From: an uncultured Bacteroides sp.
GTDB taxonomy: Bacteria > Bacteroidota > Bacteroidia > Bacteroidales > Bacteroidaceae
Assembly (NCBI GenBank): GCA_959606905.1
Contig: CAUHML010000007.1
Coordinates: forward strand, 1 to 64,000
Direction of reading: 5' to 3'
DNA: 64,000 bases
Part shown: in pieces, positions 29,581-39,380 of the stretch
How the letters are laid out: each line of letters opens with the position of its first letter
Numbering within the stretch: position 1 is the stretch's first letter
The notes under the pieces: generated by a model
What the model was told of the DNA's origin: nothing
The model's input: the letters and a program-made list of their open reading frames with translations, nothing else
The model's database searches: none
Position numbers and translations under genes: made by a program

Positions 29581-29958
29581 ATGAGTAAAGAAATTATCTA
29601 TATTTTTCTTGGTGGCGGCACCGGTAGCGCATTGCGTTATTGCATACAGCTACTTATGCACGAACGGATTGTTCCCTACAATTTTCCGTGGGCTACTTTC
29701 ACGGTCAATATCTTCGGTAGTTTTCTCATCGGACTATTTTACGCTCTTTCCGAACGGTTCCACTTTCCTTTCGAAGTTCGCCTTTTTCTAACAACAGGAT
29801 TATGCGGAGGATTTACCACCTTCTCTACTTTCTCCAGTGACGGCATAGGGCTGTTAAAAGGAGAATTTTACGGTACATTCATTACCTACACCCTATTAAG
29901 TATAGCAATAGGACTGACAGCTGTAGTGGCAGGCGGTTATTTAGGAAAACAATTATAA
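29581..29958 (+). CDS. crcB: Fluoride channel CrcB/Fluc
   Basis: 125 residues, four membrane helices. Forms a dual-topology dimeric fluoride exporter. Diagnostic GGGTGSALRYCIQLL, the pore Asn region FTVNIFGSFLIGLFY and LTTGLCGGFTTFSTFSSD (the Phe-box and Na site) are present. Followed 18 nt later by the pentapeptide gene. Confidence 0.97.
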   Translation: MSKEIIYIFLGGGTGSALRYCIQLLMHERIVPYNFPWATFTVNIFGSFLIGLFYALSERFHFPFEVRLFLTTGLCGGFTTFSTFSSDGIGLLKGEFYGTFITYTLLSIAIGLTAVVAGGYLGKQL

Positions 29959-29976
29959 AAAAGGAACCTTTGCAAC

Positions 29977-30639
29977 ATGACAAAAAGAAATACAGCTAAA
30001 CCCGTCCGTGTAGTTTCTCCGATAATGGAAGAACAAGAAACCAGTGCAAGCACTTTACAAGAATGGCTTGACAAGGAAGAAACAGTCTCCGATCTTTTAT
30101 TTAACAAAGGAAAAGAAGAAGGAATCAACAAGTCCTATAAAAGTTTCAAGAACTGTACTTTCCAAAATCAGATATTCAGCGAATGCAAATTCCATTCATC
30201 CCAACTGACAGATGTCCGGTTCGAGAACTGCGACCTATCCAATATTTCTTTTGCAGAAAGCTCTTTGTACCGAGTAGAATTTATTTTCTGTAAGTTGCTG
30301 GGAACTAATTTTTCGGAAACCACTTTGAATCATATTCTGCTACACGAGTGCAATGCCGGATACATCAATCTGGCAATGAGTAAAATGAACCAGGTACGTT
30401 TTGCGCACTGCCTGTTCAGAAACGGGAGTTTCAATGACTGCCGCTTTTCTTCCGTCGCTTTTGATAGTTGCGATTTGGTGGAAGCCGACTTCTCACACGC
30501 CCCACTCCGGGGAATAGACCTACGCACCTCCCGCATCAGCAGTATAACACTTAATACCAGTGACCTAAAAGGAGCTATTATCACGTCCTTACAAGCTATG
30601 GATTTACTTCCTTTGCTGGGTGTTATTATCGAAGACTAA
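29977..30639 (+). CDS. Pentapeptide-repeat protein
   Basis: 220 residues. From about residue 55 the sequence is a series of A(D/N)LXX-like five-residue units centred on F or L (CTFQNQIFSECKFHSSQLTD; FENCDLSNISFAESSLYRVE; ADFSHAPLRGIDLRTSRISS), giving a right-handed quadrilateral beta helix. The N-terminal 50 residues are a charged non-repeat extension. Some such proteins protect DNA gyrase (Qnr/MfpA); this one cannot be assigned. Probably co-transcribed with crcB. Confidence 0.92.
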   Translation: MTKRNTAKPVRVVSPIMEEQETSASTLQEWLDKEETVSDLLFNKGKEEGINKSYKSFKNCTFQNQIFSECKFHSSQLTDVRFENCDLSNISFAESSLYRVEFIFCKLLGTNFSETTLNHILLHECNAGYINLAMSKMNQVRFAHCLFRNGSFNDCRFSSVAFDSCDLVEADFSHAPLRGIDLRTSRISSITLNTSDLKGAIITSLQAMDLLPLLGVIIED

Positions 30640-30723
30640 AATCCTTCAAATTTCATTCGCCTGCATTCAAACAAAAAACATCGTCCCGTTGTTATATTAT
30701 AAGATCGGACTAACGACATATAG

Positions 30724-32100
<1,377 letters not shown>

Positions 32101-32122
32101 GCATACTTTTTACTTTATAAGT

Positions 32123-32160
32123 AAAAGAGGATAGGTTTTAAAAAGCCTATCCTCTTTTTT
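32123..32160 (+). terminator. Terminator after eno
   Basis: AAAAGAGGATAGGTTTT paired with AAAAGCCTATCCTCTTTT, followed by a long T-run. The T-run abuts the next -7 box. Confidence 0.92.
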
Positions 32161-32162
32161 TA

Positions 32163-32170
32163 TATATTTG
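32163..32170 (+). promoter_or_regulatory. Bacteroides -7 box (TATATTTG) of the ECF operon
   Basis: TAnnTTTG match directly downstream of the eno terminator, 64 nt before the sigma factor ATG. Confidence 0.5.
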
Positions 32171-32234
32171 ATGATTCGCAAACGACCAGAAACATTTTCA
32201 TGCGTATCATATAATAAACAAGAATGAATAAACA

Positions 32235-32798
32235 ATGATAAATCAGGAAAAGACACTGGAACTGGTAGACCGGAGCCAACGGAAAGACACAGCAGCATTT
32301 GCCCAGTTGGTCACCGAATTTCAGCCAATGGTATTCAGGCTTGCCTTCCGGTTGCTTTGTGACGAAGACGAAGCCAGGGACATAACACAGGAGACATTTG
32401 TAAAAGTCTGGTTATCCTTGAAAACATATAATCGGAAGAATCGCTTTTCTACCTGGCTTTATAAAATCACCTGCAACGCGTGTTATGACCGTTTACGTTC
32501 ACTTCGCCATTCGTCTTTGAACAACGAGTTCGCCTTTTCTGATTCTATCAACCTCGCATCGGACGACAATATTGAAATATCTCTATCCAACAGGCAACTG
32601 AAAGAATTGATATTGCGCTATACCAACGAACTTCCTCCCCAGCAGAAACTTGTTTTCATGCTGCGTGATGTAGAAGAACTGGAAGTCATAGAAGTGCAAA
32701 CTATCACAGGCCTATCACCTGAGAAGATAAAAAGCACTCTATATCTTGCCCGAAAGAATATACGTAATAAAATGAATCAAATAGACCCCGACTTATGA
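32235..32798 (+). CDS. ECF-type RNA polymerase sigma factor
   Basis: 187 residues. Sigma region 2 is FQPMVFRLAFRLLCDEDEAR-DITQETFVKVW (about 30-60), which binds core polymerase and the -10 element; region 4 HTH is at about 125-175 (LPPQQKLVFMLRDVEELEVI, then TGLSPEKIKSTLYLARKN). It overlaps the next gene by 4 nt (ATGA), typical of a sigma factor and its membrane regulator. Confidence 0.95.
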   Translation: MINQEKTLELVDRSQRKDTAAFAQLVTEFQPMVFRLAFRLLCDEDEARDITQETFVKVWLSLKTYNRKNRFSTWLYKITCNACYDRLRSLRHSSLNNEFAFSDSINLASDDNIEISLSNRQLKELILRYTNELPPQQKLVFMLRDVEELEVIEVQTITGLSPEKIKSTLYLARKNIRNKMNQIDPDL

Positions 32799-33208
32799 AA
32801 CAAGAAGATAAAAAGTACGAAGAATGGTTGACGGAAATCAAAAACAGACAACCCATATTAGAAAATCCAGAAGAACTAACAGCGGCTATTCTGAATAAGA
32901 TAACCGATAACGCTCCTAAAAAGAAAAAGATAAGATATCTCGTTGGTGCTTGGATATCAGGAACCGCAGCAACGTTATTGCTCTTTTTATTTATAAACGA
33001 TGCTTGTTTTCCTCCCTCCCTTTCCGAAGCAGAAACGCAAAATGGATATGTCTATCAGCCAAACGGCACTTCATTTCCCTTACCGGAGAACTGGGAAGAA
33101 ATGCAACTCTTGGAGAAAAGTACCTACCTATCCTCTCAATACACGCAGCACCGGAAGCTCCGGCAGACGCGAATACTTCAAATTATAAAAGAAAACCAAT
33201 TAAGATAA
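32795..33208 (+). CDS. Single-pass membrane protein, candidate anti-sigma factor
   Basis: 137 residues: cytosolic helical N-terminus (1-45), one membrane helix (about 47-66, YLVGAWISGTAATLLLFLFI), short extracytoplasmic Ser/Pro-rich part and a basic C-terminus. Coupled by a 4-nt overlap to the ECF sigma gene, which is the usual arrangement for an anti-sigma factor. No zinc-binding HxxxCxxC motif is seen, so the role is inferred from position and topology only. Confidence 0.7.
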   Translation: MKQEDKKYEEWLTEIKNRQPILENPEELTAAILNKITDNAPKKKKIRYLVGAWISGTAATLLLFLFINDACFPPSLSEAETQNGYVYQPNGTSFPLPENWEEMQLLEKSTYLSSQYTQHRKLRQTRILQIIKENQLR

Positions 33209-33215
33209 ACAGAGT

Positions 33216-34301
33216 ATGAAAACTAATCATTCAATCGCAACATTACTACTGTTACTGTCACTGGGTATGACTTCGTGCAGTACTTATTATAGAATGACTT
33301 CACGGATAGACACCAATGGAAGTATGCATAGAGAGGTCTATGCACGAGGTGATTCCGCTTTCATTGCAGGAGATAAGACACATAACCCATTTCTGTTTCA
33401 ATTAGATACCGATTGGCAGATAGTAAATCTGGACTCCACCCTCAAATTTAATTTCTGGGGAGAAGAAGAAAAACTGAATGTAAAAGCCTGCCGGAATATT
33501 CCCCTGATAAATGGAGAATATTTCTCTATCTCCAATGGAAAAGAACAGATGAGCTCTTTGGCAATACCTACGGAGCAGTTAAAGAAACGTTTTAAATGGT
33601 TTTATACCTATTATATATATACCGCTACTTATAAAGAACTTCCGGACAAAGGACCGGTCCCTCTTGACAAATATCTGAATAAAGAAGAACAAATAATCTG
33701 GTTTCGTGGAGACAACGCTGCCTTTAGCGGTATGAACGGTATCGAACAAAACGACAAACTAGATAAACTCGAAGCTAAATTCGGAGAATGGTACAATCGC
33801 AGCCAATACGAAATTATTTGGGAAGTCATTCGCCAATTTACCTCACAAAAAGGTGACACGGTTTACGTAAACCGCCTGAACGAACTCAAAGAAACAGTCT
33901 ATACCAATCACCTGTCAGGGAAAGACAGTTGTGGAGACGCAGGAATAGATGATGTCTGTGCGCTTTTTGATAAAGTCGGTCAAACAAACTATTACTCGGA
34001 ACTTTATAAAGCCCATGCAAAGGCAATGGACAATATGTGCGAACAGAAAATCAAGATTGCTGAAGTATTCTATCATGCTATACAATTTGAGTTGACAATG
34101 CCCGGCACACTTCTTTCTTCCAACGCCAGTCTTTCAACCAATAATATAATGGTATGGAAAATAGACGGTCTCCGCCTTCTGACTGGAAATTATGTACTTA
34201 CCGCAGAATCACGAGTTATCAACTATTGGGCATTCGGGCTTACCTTACTAATCATTCTGGCAACTTTGGGAATCTTTATAAAATTATACAGGAACAGATA
34301 A
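33216..34301 (+). CDS. Lipoprotein with C-terminal membrane anchor, ECF operon
   Basis: 361 residues. The signal sequence ends in the lipobox GMTSC (Cys about residue 21). The mature part has no recognised domain; a hydrophobic helix close to the C-terminus (about 335-355, VINYWAFGLTLLIILATLGI) followed by KLYRNR suggests insertion of the C-terminal end in a membrane. Starts 7 nt after the candidate anti-sigma gene, so it may be a sensor or target of the same envelope-stress unit. Function unknown. Confidence 0.75.
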   Translation: MKTNHSIATLLLLLSLGMTSCSTYYRMTSRIDTNGSMHREVYARGDSAFIAGDKTHNPFLFQLDTDWQIVNLDSTLKFNFWGEEEKLNVKACRNIPLINGEYFSISNGKEQMSSLAIPTEQLKKRFKWFYTYYIYTATYKELPDKGPVPLDKYLNKEEQIIWFRGDNAAFSGMNGIEQNDKLDKLEAKFGEWYNRSQYEIIWEVIRQFTSQKGDTVYVNRLNELKETVYTNHLSGKDSCGDAGIDDVCALFDKVGQTNYYSELYKAHAKAMDNMCEQKIKIAEVFYHAIQFELTMPGTLLSSNASLSTNNIMVWKIDGLRLLTGNYVLTAESRVINYWAFGLTLLIILATLGIFIKLYRNR

Positions 34302-34303
34302 CA

Positions 34304-34339
34304 AAAAAAGCATTCAGACAACTACCTGAATGCTTTTTT
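34304..34339. terminator. Bidirectional terminator for ECF operon and tRNA-Thr
   Basis: AAAAAAGCATTCAG / CTGAATGCTTTTTT, perfect, with 9-nt loop. Serves the forward lipoprotein gene and the reverse SRP RNA-tRNA transcript. Confidence 0.92.
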
Positions 34340-34363
34340 ATCCGGATTGGCATCCTTCTTTTG

Positions 34364-34437
34364 AGCCTCTTGTCGGATTCGAACCAACGACCCCGAGATT
34401 ACAAATCACGTGCTCTGGCCAACTGAGCTAAAGAGGC
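34364..34437 (-). tRNA. tRNA-Thr (anticodon TGT)
   Basis: 74 nt on the reverse strand. Acceptor stem GCCTCTT / AAGAGGC, discriminator T, D-arm GCTCAGTTGGCCAGAGC, anticodon loop TTTGTAA giving TGT, T-arm with GGTTCGAATCC. One T-T mismatch in the anticodon stem. CCA is not encoded. Transcribed right after the SRP RNA. Confidence 0.96.
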
Positions 34438-34441
34438 GGGT

Positions 34442-34537
34442 GGGTAAGCTTACTATATCGCGCCGCTACAACCAACTACCTTTGCTGCGATCAAGCCCTG
34501 GAGGATTCGAAGGGAGCTGGCCGTATAGGACTTACCC
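34442..34537 (-). ncRNA. ffs: Signal recognition particle RNA (4.5S-type, short)
   Basis: About 96 nt on the reverse strand, closed by GGGTAAG at the 5' end (34531-34537) and CTTACCC at the 3' end (34442-34448). The apical part has CAGGGC, a short loop TTGATC, then GCAGCAAAGGTA (34479-34501), matching the Ffh-binding symmetric loop of bacterial SRP RNA; the tetraloop is not GGAA but TTGA. A promoter with both -7 and -33 boxes starts it, and the tRNA-Thr gene follows within 5 nt. Confidence 0.85.
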
Positions 34538-34549
34538 GTTTTGCGGTTG

Positions 34550-34579
34550 CAAAGGTAGACATTTTTATTGATTCTGCAA
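34550..34579 (-). promoter_or_regulatory. Promoter of SRP RNA-tRNA-Thr (TTG-N19-TACCTTTG)
   Basis: Reverse strand TTG (34577-34579), 19-nt spacer, TACCTTTG (34550-34557). Transcription would start about at the predicted SRP RNA 5' end. Confidence 0.8.
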
Positions 34580-34725
34580 TAGGTGCAAGAAACTTTTTTC
34601 ACCAGCCAACAACTAACCGGCTACATTTCAATCAATTAAAATCATAAAAAAAATATTCAGACAGTAACTTTTGTAGCTTTATTAACTTTAACAACCATAT
34701 TTCCCCTACCAACCGAGATTATTTG

Positions 34726-34733
34726 TACCTTTG
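34726..34733 (+). promoter_or_regulatory. Bacteroides -7 box (TACCTTTG)
   Basis: Match to TAnnTTTG only 15 nt before the ATG of the DUF4199 gene, so the leader would be very short. Confidence 0.6.
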
Positions 34734-34747
34734 TGCGCAATTTATAA

Positions 34748-35305
34748 ATGATGATGACAGAAAACAGAAGTTATTTACAAAAATATGCCATGCACTTTGG
34801 CACGTATATGGGAATCTATTGGATATTGAAATTCATATTATTTCCGTTAGGATTTCATATACCCTTCCTTTCATTATTATTCGTAATCCTGACGCTGGCA
34901 GTGCCCTTCATCGGTTACCACTACGTGAAGATGTATCGGAATAAAATCTGCGGAGGAAGTATCCAGTTTTCTCATGCAGTACTCTTTACTATATTTATGT
35001 ATATGTTCGCTTCTTTGTTGGTAGCTGTGGTACACTACATTTATTTCCAATTCATAGACCATGGCTTCATCGTCAATTCTTACATCCAACTTTGGGACGA
35101 GTTAATGACCAACACTCCTGCCCTGGCAGAAAACAAAGATATTATAAAAGAAACGATAGATACCGCCCGTTCACTCACCTCAATCAACATTACTATGCAA
35201 TTACTGTCATGGGATGTGTTTTGGGGCAGTCTTCTGGCTATCCCTACCGGACTAATGGTCATGAAAAAAGCCAAACCGGAAAACAACGGACTGTCTCAAT
35301 CGTAA
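34748..35305 (+). CDS. DUF4199 membrane protein
   Basis: 185 residues with four membrane helices (about 12-35, 38-60, 75-98 and 145-168). Segment YLQKYAMHFGTYMGIYWILK and the length fit the DUF4199 family, common in Bacteroidetes next to a family 2 glycosyltransferase, as here (30 nt gap). Function unknown. Confidence 0.88.
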   Translation: MMMTENRSYLQKYAMHFGTYMGIYWILKFILFPLGFHIPFLSLLFVILTLAVPFIGYHYVKMYRNKICGGSIQFSHAVLFTIFMYMFASLLVAVVHYIYFQFIDHGFIVNSYIQLWDELMTNTPALAENKDIIKETIDTARSLTSINITMQLLSWDVFWGSLLAIPTGLMVMKKAKPENNGLSQS

Positions 35306-35335
35306 TTTGTAATTCGTAAATAGTAATTAATAAAA

Positions 35336-36286
35336 ATGGATATATCAGTTGTAGTCCCATTATTCAATGAAGAAGAGTCACTACCCGAACTCTACGCTTG
35401 GATAGAACGGGTAATGCAAGCCAACGGATTCTCATTCGAAGTGATTTTCGTTAACGACGGAAGTACAGACCGCTCATGGGAAGTGATAGAAAAACTCAAA
35501 GCCCAATCGGACTGTGTGAAAGGTATCAAGTTCCGCCGTAACTATGGTAAATCACCTGCACTCTATTGCGGATTTGCAGAGGCACAGGGTGATGTGGTTA
35601 TCACTATGGACGCCGATTTGCAAGATAGTCCGGACGAGATCCCCGAACTATACCGGATGATTACGGAAGACGGCTACGATTTGGTTTCGGGCTGGAAACA
35701 GAAAAGATATGATCCAATATCAAAGACATTGCCGACCAAGCTATTCAACGCCACTGCACGCAAAGTCTCGGGCATCAAGAATCTGCACGATTTTAACTGC
35801 GGGCTGAAGGCCTATCGCAAAGAGGTCATCAAACATATTGAAGTCTATGGTGAGATGCACCGTTATATCCCTTATCTGGCAAAGAATGCCGGATTCAAGA
35901 AAATCGGTGAAAAGGTGGTACACCACCAGGCACGCAAATACGGAACAACCAAATTCGGACTGAACCGCTTTGTTAACGGATACTTGGACTTGCTTTCTCT
36001 TTGGTTCCTTTCCAAGTTCGGAATCAAGCCCATGCATTTTTTCGGTCTGCTAGGTTCACTGATGTTTCTCATCGGAATGATATCCGTTATCATTGTAGGT
36101 GTAAGCAAGCTATACGCCATGTACAACGGTCTCCCCTATAGACTGGTGACCGATTCTCCCTATTTTTATTTGTCACTCACGGCTATGATTATAGGTACAC
36201 AACTGTTCCTCGCCGGATTCTTAGGCGAACTGATCTCGCGTAACGCACCGGAACGGAATAACTATCAGATAGAAAAGAAAATTTGA
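35336..36286 (+). CDS. Family 2 glycosyltransferase (polyprenyl-phosphate sugar transferase type)
   Basis: 316 residues. GT-A domain with DISVVVPLFNEEESLPELYA, FVNDGSTDRSW and MDADLQDSPDEIPELY (DxD-type), then two membrane helices (about 232-258 and 272-296) as in GtrB/DPM1-like enzymes that put a sugar on undecaprenyl phosphate. Overlaps the raw frame of the next gene but not its chosen start. Sugar unknown. Confidence 0.93.
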   Translation: MDISVVVPLFNEEESLPELYAWIERVMQANGFSFEVIFVNDGSTDRSWEVIEKLKAQSDCVKGIKFRRNYGKSPALYCGFAEAQGDVVITMDADLQDSPDEIPELYRMITEDGYDLVSGWKQKRYDPISKTLPTKLFNATARKVSGIKNLHDFNCGLKAYRKEVIKHIEVYGEMHRYIPYLAKNAGFKKIGEKVVHHQARKYGTTKFGLNRFVNGYLDLLSLWFLSKFGIKPMHFFGLLGSLMFLIGMISVIIVGVSKLYAMYNGLPYRLVTDSPYFYLSLTAMIIGTQLFLAGFLGELISRNAPERNNYQIEKKI

Positions 36287-36306
36287 TTCACATTCAACCA
36301 TTGATT

Positions 36307-36861
36307 ATGAAGAATTTAATTCGTATCTTTCTCATATTACTAATTGTCGGTGGTGCTATCAGTATCCACAGTTCGTGCTCGGACGAAAACGACTGTTCGT
36401 TGGCAGGACGACCGATGATGTATTGCACATTCAAGTCCATTGACAAAACTCTCGTTCCAAACGTTATAGCAAATGACACACTCGATTCATTAACTATTAC
36501 AGCATTAGGAACTGACTCTATTATTCTAAATAATGAGAAGAAAGTTCACAAAGTGATGTTACCATTACGATATACCAGCGATTCTACTATATTTATTCTC
36601 CGGTATGACCCTGTACGTAATTGGGATAACGCAGACACTTTATACATTGTGCAACAGAACACTCCCTATTTCCAGTCTATGGAATGCGGATATATGATGA
36701 AACAGAACATCATCAGCGCCAAGTTTGGAAATAAAACAAACAGTGCGGAAACAATAGATTCTATCTATTTACGAAATAAAGAAGCCAATACAAATGAAAT
36801 TGAGAATCTACAAATATTCTTTATATACCGAGAGCGGACACCTGACGAAGAGACTAATTAG
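36307..36861 (+). CDS. DUF6452 family lipoprotein
   Basis: 184 residues from ATG 36307 (MKNLIRIFLILLIVGGAISI) with the lipobox IHSSC; an upstream in-frame start at 36283 overlapping the transferase stop would add eight residues before the signal peptide. The mature part is a beta-rich domain (VHKVMLPLRYTSDSTIFILR). Bacteroidales-specific family, placed next to DUF6048 in these genomes. Its end overlaps the following gene by 68 nt in another frame. Confidence 0.85.
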   Translation: MKNLIRIFLILLIVGGAISIHSSCSDENDCSLAGRPMMYCTFKSIDKTLVPNVIANDTLDSLTITALGTDSIILNNEKKVHKVMLPLRYTSDSTIFILRYDPVRNWDNADTLYIVQQNTPYFQSMECGYMMKQNIISAKFGNKTNSAETIDSIYLRNKEANTNEIENLQIFFIYRERTPDEETN

Positions 36862-37594
36862 TCTGCTTCTGCTCTTTTGTATTGGGCTTCCGTTGATAGC
36901 ACAGCAGCAACGCCCGGTCCATACACCCAAAAGAGATCAGAAGAAAAAGGAAGTTACCGAGATAGATACAATTCCGTTCTATAACGGGACGTATGTAGGT
37001 GTAGACTTATACGGCATCGGAAGTAAACTTCTGGGTGGTGACTTTATGAGTTCTGAAGTAAGTATAGCAGTCAACCTCAAGAACAAATTCATCCCGACAG
37101 TTGAGTTTGGTATGGGAGGCACAGACACATGGAGCGAAACAGGTATACACTATAAAAGTAAAGCAGCCCCTTTCTTCCGCATCGGTGTGGATTACAACAC
37201 AATGGCAAAGAAGAAAGAGAAAAACAGTTATCTGTATGCAGGTATCCGTTATGCGTTCAGTTCATTCAAATACGATGTATCGACCCTGCCGGCAGATGAT
37301 CCGATATGGGGGGACAACATCGGTAATCCCAGTCTCGGAGACGACTACTGGGGAGGAAGTATCCCGTTCAATCATCCGGGAATGAAAGCCTCCGTACAAT
37401 GGTTGGAAATCGTATTAGGAGTTAAAGTACGCATTTACAAGAACTTCAACATGGGCTGGTCGGTACGCATGAAATATAAAACCAGCGCTTCTACGGGAGA
37501 ATACGGAGATCCTTGGTATGTGCCCGGCTACGGAAAATATAAATCGAACAATATGGGAATCACTTATTCCCTCATTTATAAACTACCTCTTTAG
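36794..37594 (+). CDS. DUF6048 family outer-membrane-like protein
   Basis: 266 residues. Hydrophobic signal segment at about 18-36 (TKRLISLLLLFCIGLPLIAQ) is preceded by an unusually long N-terminal stretch, so the true start may be a non-ATG codon nearer the signal. The mature part has repeated amphipathic strands (YVGVDLYGIGSKLLGGDFMS, YLYAGIRYAFSSFKYDV, MGWSVRMKYKTSAS) and ends in ...IYKLPL, like a small beta-barrel. Probably co-exported or paired with the DUF6452 lipoprotein. Function unknown. Confidence 0.82.
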   Translation: MKLRIYKYSLYTESGHLTKRLISLLLLFCIGLPLIAQQQRPVHTPKRDQKKKEVTEIDTIPFYNGTYVGVDLYGIGSKLLGGDFMSSEVSIAVNLKNKFIPTVEFGMGGTDTWSETGIHYKSKAAPFFRIGVDYNTMAKKKEKNSYLYAGIRYAFSSFKYDVSTLPADDPIWGDNIGNPSLGDDYWGGSIPFNHPGMKASVQWLEIVLGVKVRIYKNFNMGWSVRMKYKTSASTGEYGDPWYVPGYGKYKSNNMGITYSLIYKLPL

Positions 37595-37600
37595 AATATA

Positions 37601-38182
37601 ATGACAGGACTAGAGATTTGGCTGCTTGCAATAGGTTTGGCGATGGACTGTTTCGCTGTTTCGATTGCAAGCGGTATTATTTTAAAACGTACCCAATGGA
37701 GACCGATGCTGGTCATGGCTTTCGCCTTCGGATTTTTTCAGGCTCTCATGCCTTTCATCGGCTGGATGTTCGCCAAGAGTTTCAGTCACCTGATAGAAAG
37801 CGTAGACCATTGGATTGCTTTTGCTATTCTTGCCTTTCTAGGCGGCAGAATGATTTTCGAATCTTTCAAGGAAGAAGAATGTTGCCAGCTATTTAATCCC
37901 ACCAAGCTGAAAGTAGTATTCACAATGGCGATAGCGACAAGTATTGACGCACTGGCAATCGGCATTTCCTTCGCCTTTCTGGGAGTTCAAGATTATACTC
38001 AAATCCTCTCTCCTATTTGTATCATCGGACTTGTTTCATTTGTCATGTCGCTCATCGGGCTGATCTTTGGTATCCAATGCGGCTGCGGGATTGCCCGAAA
38101 GTTAAAAGCAGAACTATGGGGAGGTATCATTTTAGTCATCATCGGACTAAAAATATTGGTTGAACATTTATTCTTTCAATAA
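37601..38182 (+). CDS. mntP: Manganese efflux pump MntP
   Basis: 193 residues, six membrane helices. The two symmetry-related motifs with the key acidic residues, GLAMDCFAVSIASG and ATSIDALAIGISFAFL, are intact. Exports Mn2+ across the inner membrane. No yybP-ykoY riboswitch visible: only 6 nt separate it from the DUF6048 gene. Confidence 0.96.
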   Translation: MTGLEIWLLAIGLAMDCFAVSIASGIILKRTQWRPMLVMAFAFGFFQALMPFIGWMFAKSFSHLIESVDHWIAFAILAFLGGRMIFESFKEEECCQLFNPTKLKVVFTMAIATSIDALAIGISFAFLGVQDYTQILSPICIIGLVSFVMSLIGLIFGIQCGCGIARKLKAELWGGIILVIIGLKILVEHLFFQ

Positions 38183-38218
38183 AAAGAAAAAGTTTCTCAT
38201 CAAAATATAGAAAAGCGT

Positions 38219-39235
38219 ATGAAAACAAAGAAAAGTTTCCTTTGGCTAGCGTTCCTGATTCTGGCAACCATTTGGATATTAGCCAGACACAATCAGCAAG
38301 CAAACTATTACAATATCAAAGGGCTTGTATTCGGAACAGTATACAACATCACCTACCAATATGACAGTGACTTGAAACCAGAGATCGAAGCAGAACTGAA
38401 ACGTTTCGACTTTTCATTATCTCCGTTCAATGACAGTTCCGTAATCAGTCGTGTAAATCGTAATGAAGAATTAGTGACAGACAGTTTCTTTCAAAAATGC
38501 TTCAACCGTTCCATGGAAATCTCCCGTGAAACCAAAGGTGCTTTCGACATAACCATAGCCCCACTGGCCAACGCCTGGGGATTCGGATTCAAGAAAGGAG
38601 CTTTCCCGGACTCATTAATGATAGATAGCCTGCTGCAAATCACCGATTATGAAAAGGTGAAACTAGAAAATGGAAGAGTTATCAAACAAGATCCCCGCAT
38701 CATGTTAAGTTGCAGTGCGGTTGCCAAAGGGTATTCGGTGGATGTCATCGCCCAACTGCTCGACCGGAAAGGAATAAAGAATTATATGGTAGACATAGGC
38801 GGAGAAGTGGTAGTAAAAGGGGTTAACCCCAAAAACAACTTATGGCGTATCGGCATCAACAAACCGATTGACGACTCCCTATCCGTGAGACAAGACTTAC
38901 AAACGGTACTCGACCTCACCGACCTCGGTATGGCTACCTCCGGCAACTATCGTAACTTTTACTATAAAGACGGAAAAAAATACGCTCATACGATTGACCC
39001 CAGAACAGGTTATCCGGTGCAACACAATATCTTATCTGCCACAGTAATCGCAGAAGACTGTATGACCGCCGATGCGCTGGCTACCGCCTTTATGGTAATG
39101 GGACCGGAAGAAGCCGAAACATTCTGCAAAGCAAACCCCAAGATTGACGCGTACTTTATTTATAGTGGAGACAACGGAGAATTTAAGACTTACTATACGG
39201 AAGGGATGAAAAAATACATAACTACTCCCCAATAA
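38219..39235 (+). CDS. apbE: FAD:protein FMN transferase ApbE
   Basis: 338 residues. N-terminal membrane anchor (LWLAFLILATIWILARH), then the ApbE domain: GAFDITIAPLANAWGFG, LSCSAVAKGYSVDVIAQLL, MVDIGGEVVVKG, and the flavin/metal site HTIDPRTGYP with ED-CMTADALATAFMVMG. It attaches FMN by a phosphodiester bond to Thr of Nqr/Rnf subunits on the outer face of the inner membrane. The target subunits are not in this window. Confidence 0.97.
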   Translation: MKTKKSFLWLAFLILATIWILARHNQQANYYNIKGLVFGTVYNITYQYDSDLKPEIEAELKRFDFSLSPFNDSSVISRVNRNEELVTDSFFQKCFNRSMEISRETKGAFDITIAPLANAWGFGFKKGAFPDSLMIDSLLQITDYEKVKLENGRVIKQDPRIMLSCSAVAKGYSVDVIAQLLDRKGIKNYMVDIGGEVVVKGVNPKNNLWRIGINKPIDDSLSVRQDLQTVLDLTDLGMATSGNYRNFYYKDGKKYAHTIDPRTGYPVQHNILSATVIAEDCMTADALATAFMVMGPEEAETFCKANPKIDAYFIYSGDNGEFKTYYTEGMKKYITTPQ

Positions 39236-39261
39236 AAAGACAACGAAAATATACGAATAAA

Positions 39262-39338
39262 TTAGAGGCTCTATTTTATGCAAATAGAGCCTCTATTTAT
39301 ATAAAACAGAGGCTCTGTTTGGGTAAAACAGAGCCTCT
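39262..39338. terminator. Tandem double hairpin between apbE and DMT gene
   Basis: Two successive hairpins built from one word: TAGAGGCTCTATTT / AAATAGAGCCTCTA (39263-39295) and AGAGGCTCTGTTT / AAACAGAGCCTCT (39308-39338). Flanked by T-rich (right) and A-rich (left) sequence, so termination on both strands is likely. Confidence 0.8.
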
Positions 39339-39380
39339 AATTTTCAAACATTCATATCGGATTTGACAAACAATATCTTT

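Noticed and set aside
34477..34484. Forward TACCTTTG inside the SRP RNA gene
   Set aside because: A chance match on the opposite strand of a conserved RNA; no gene starts just after it.
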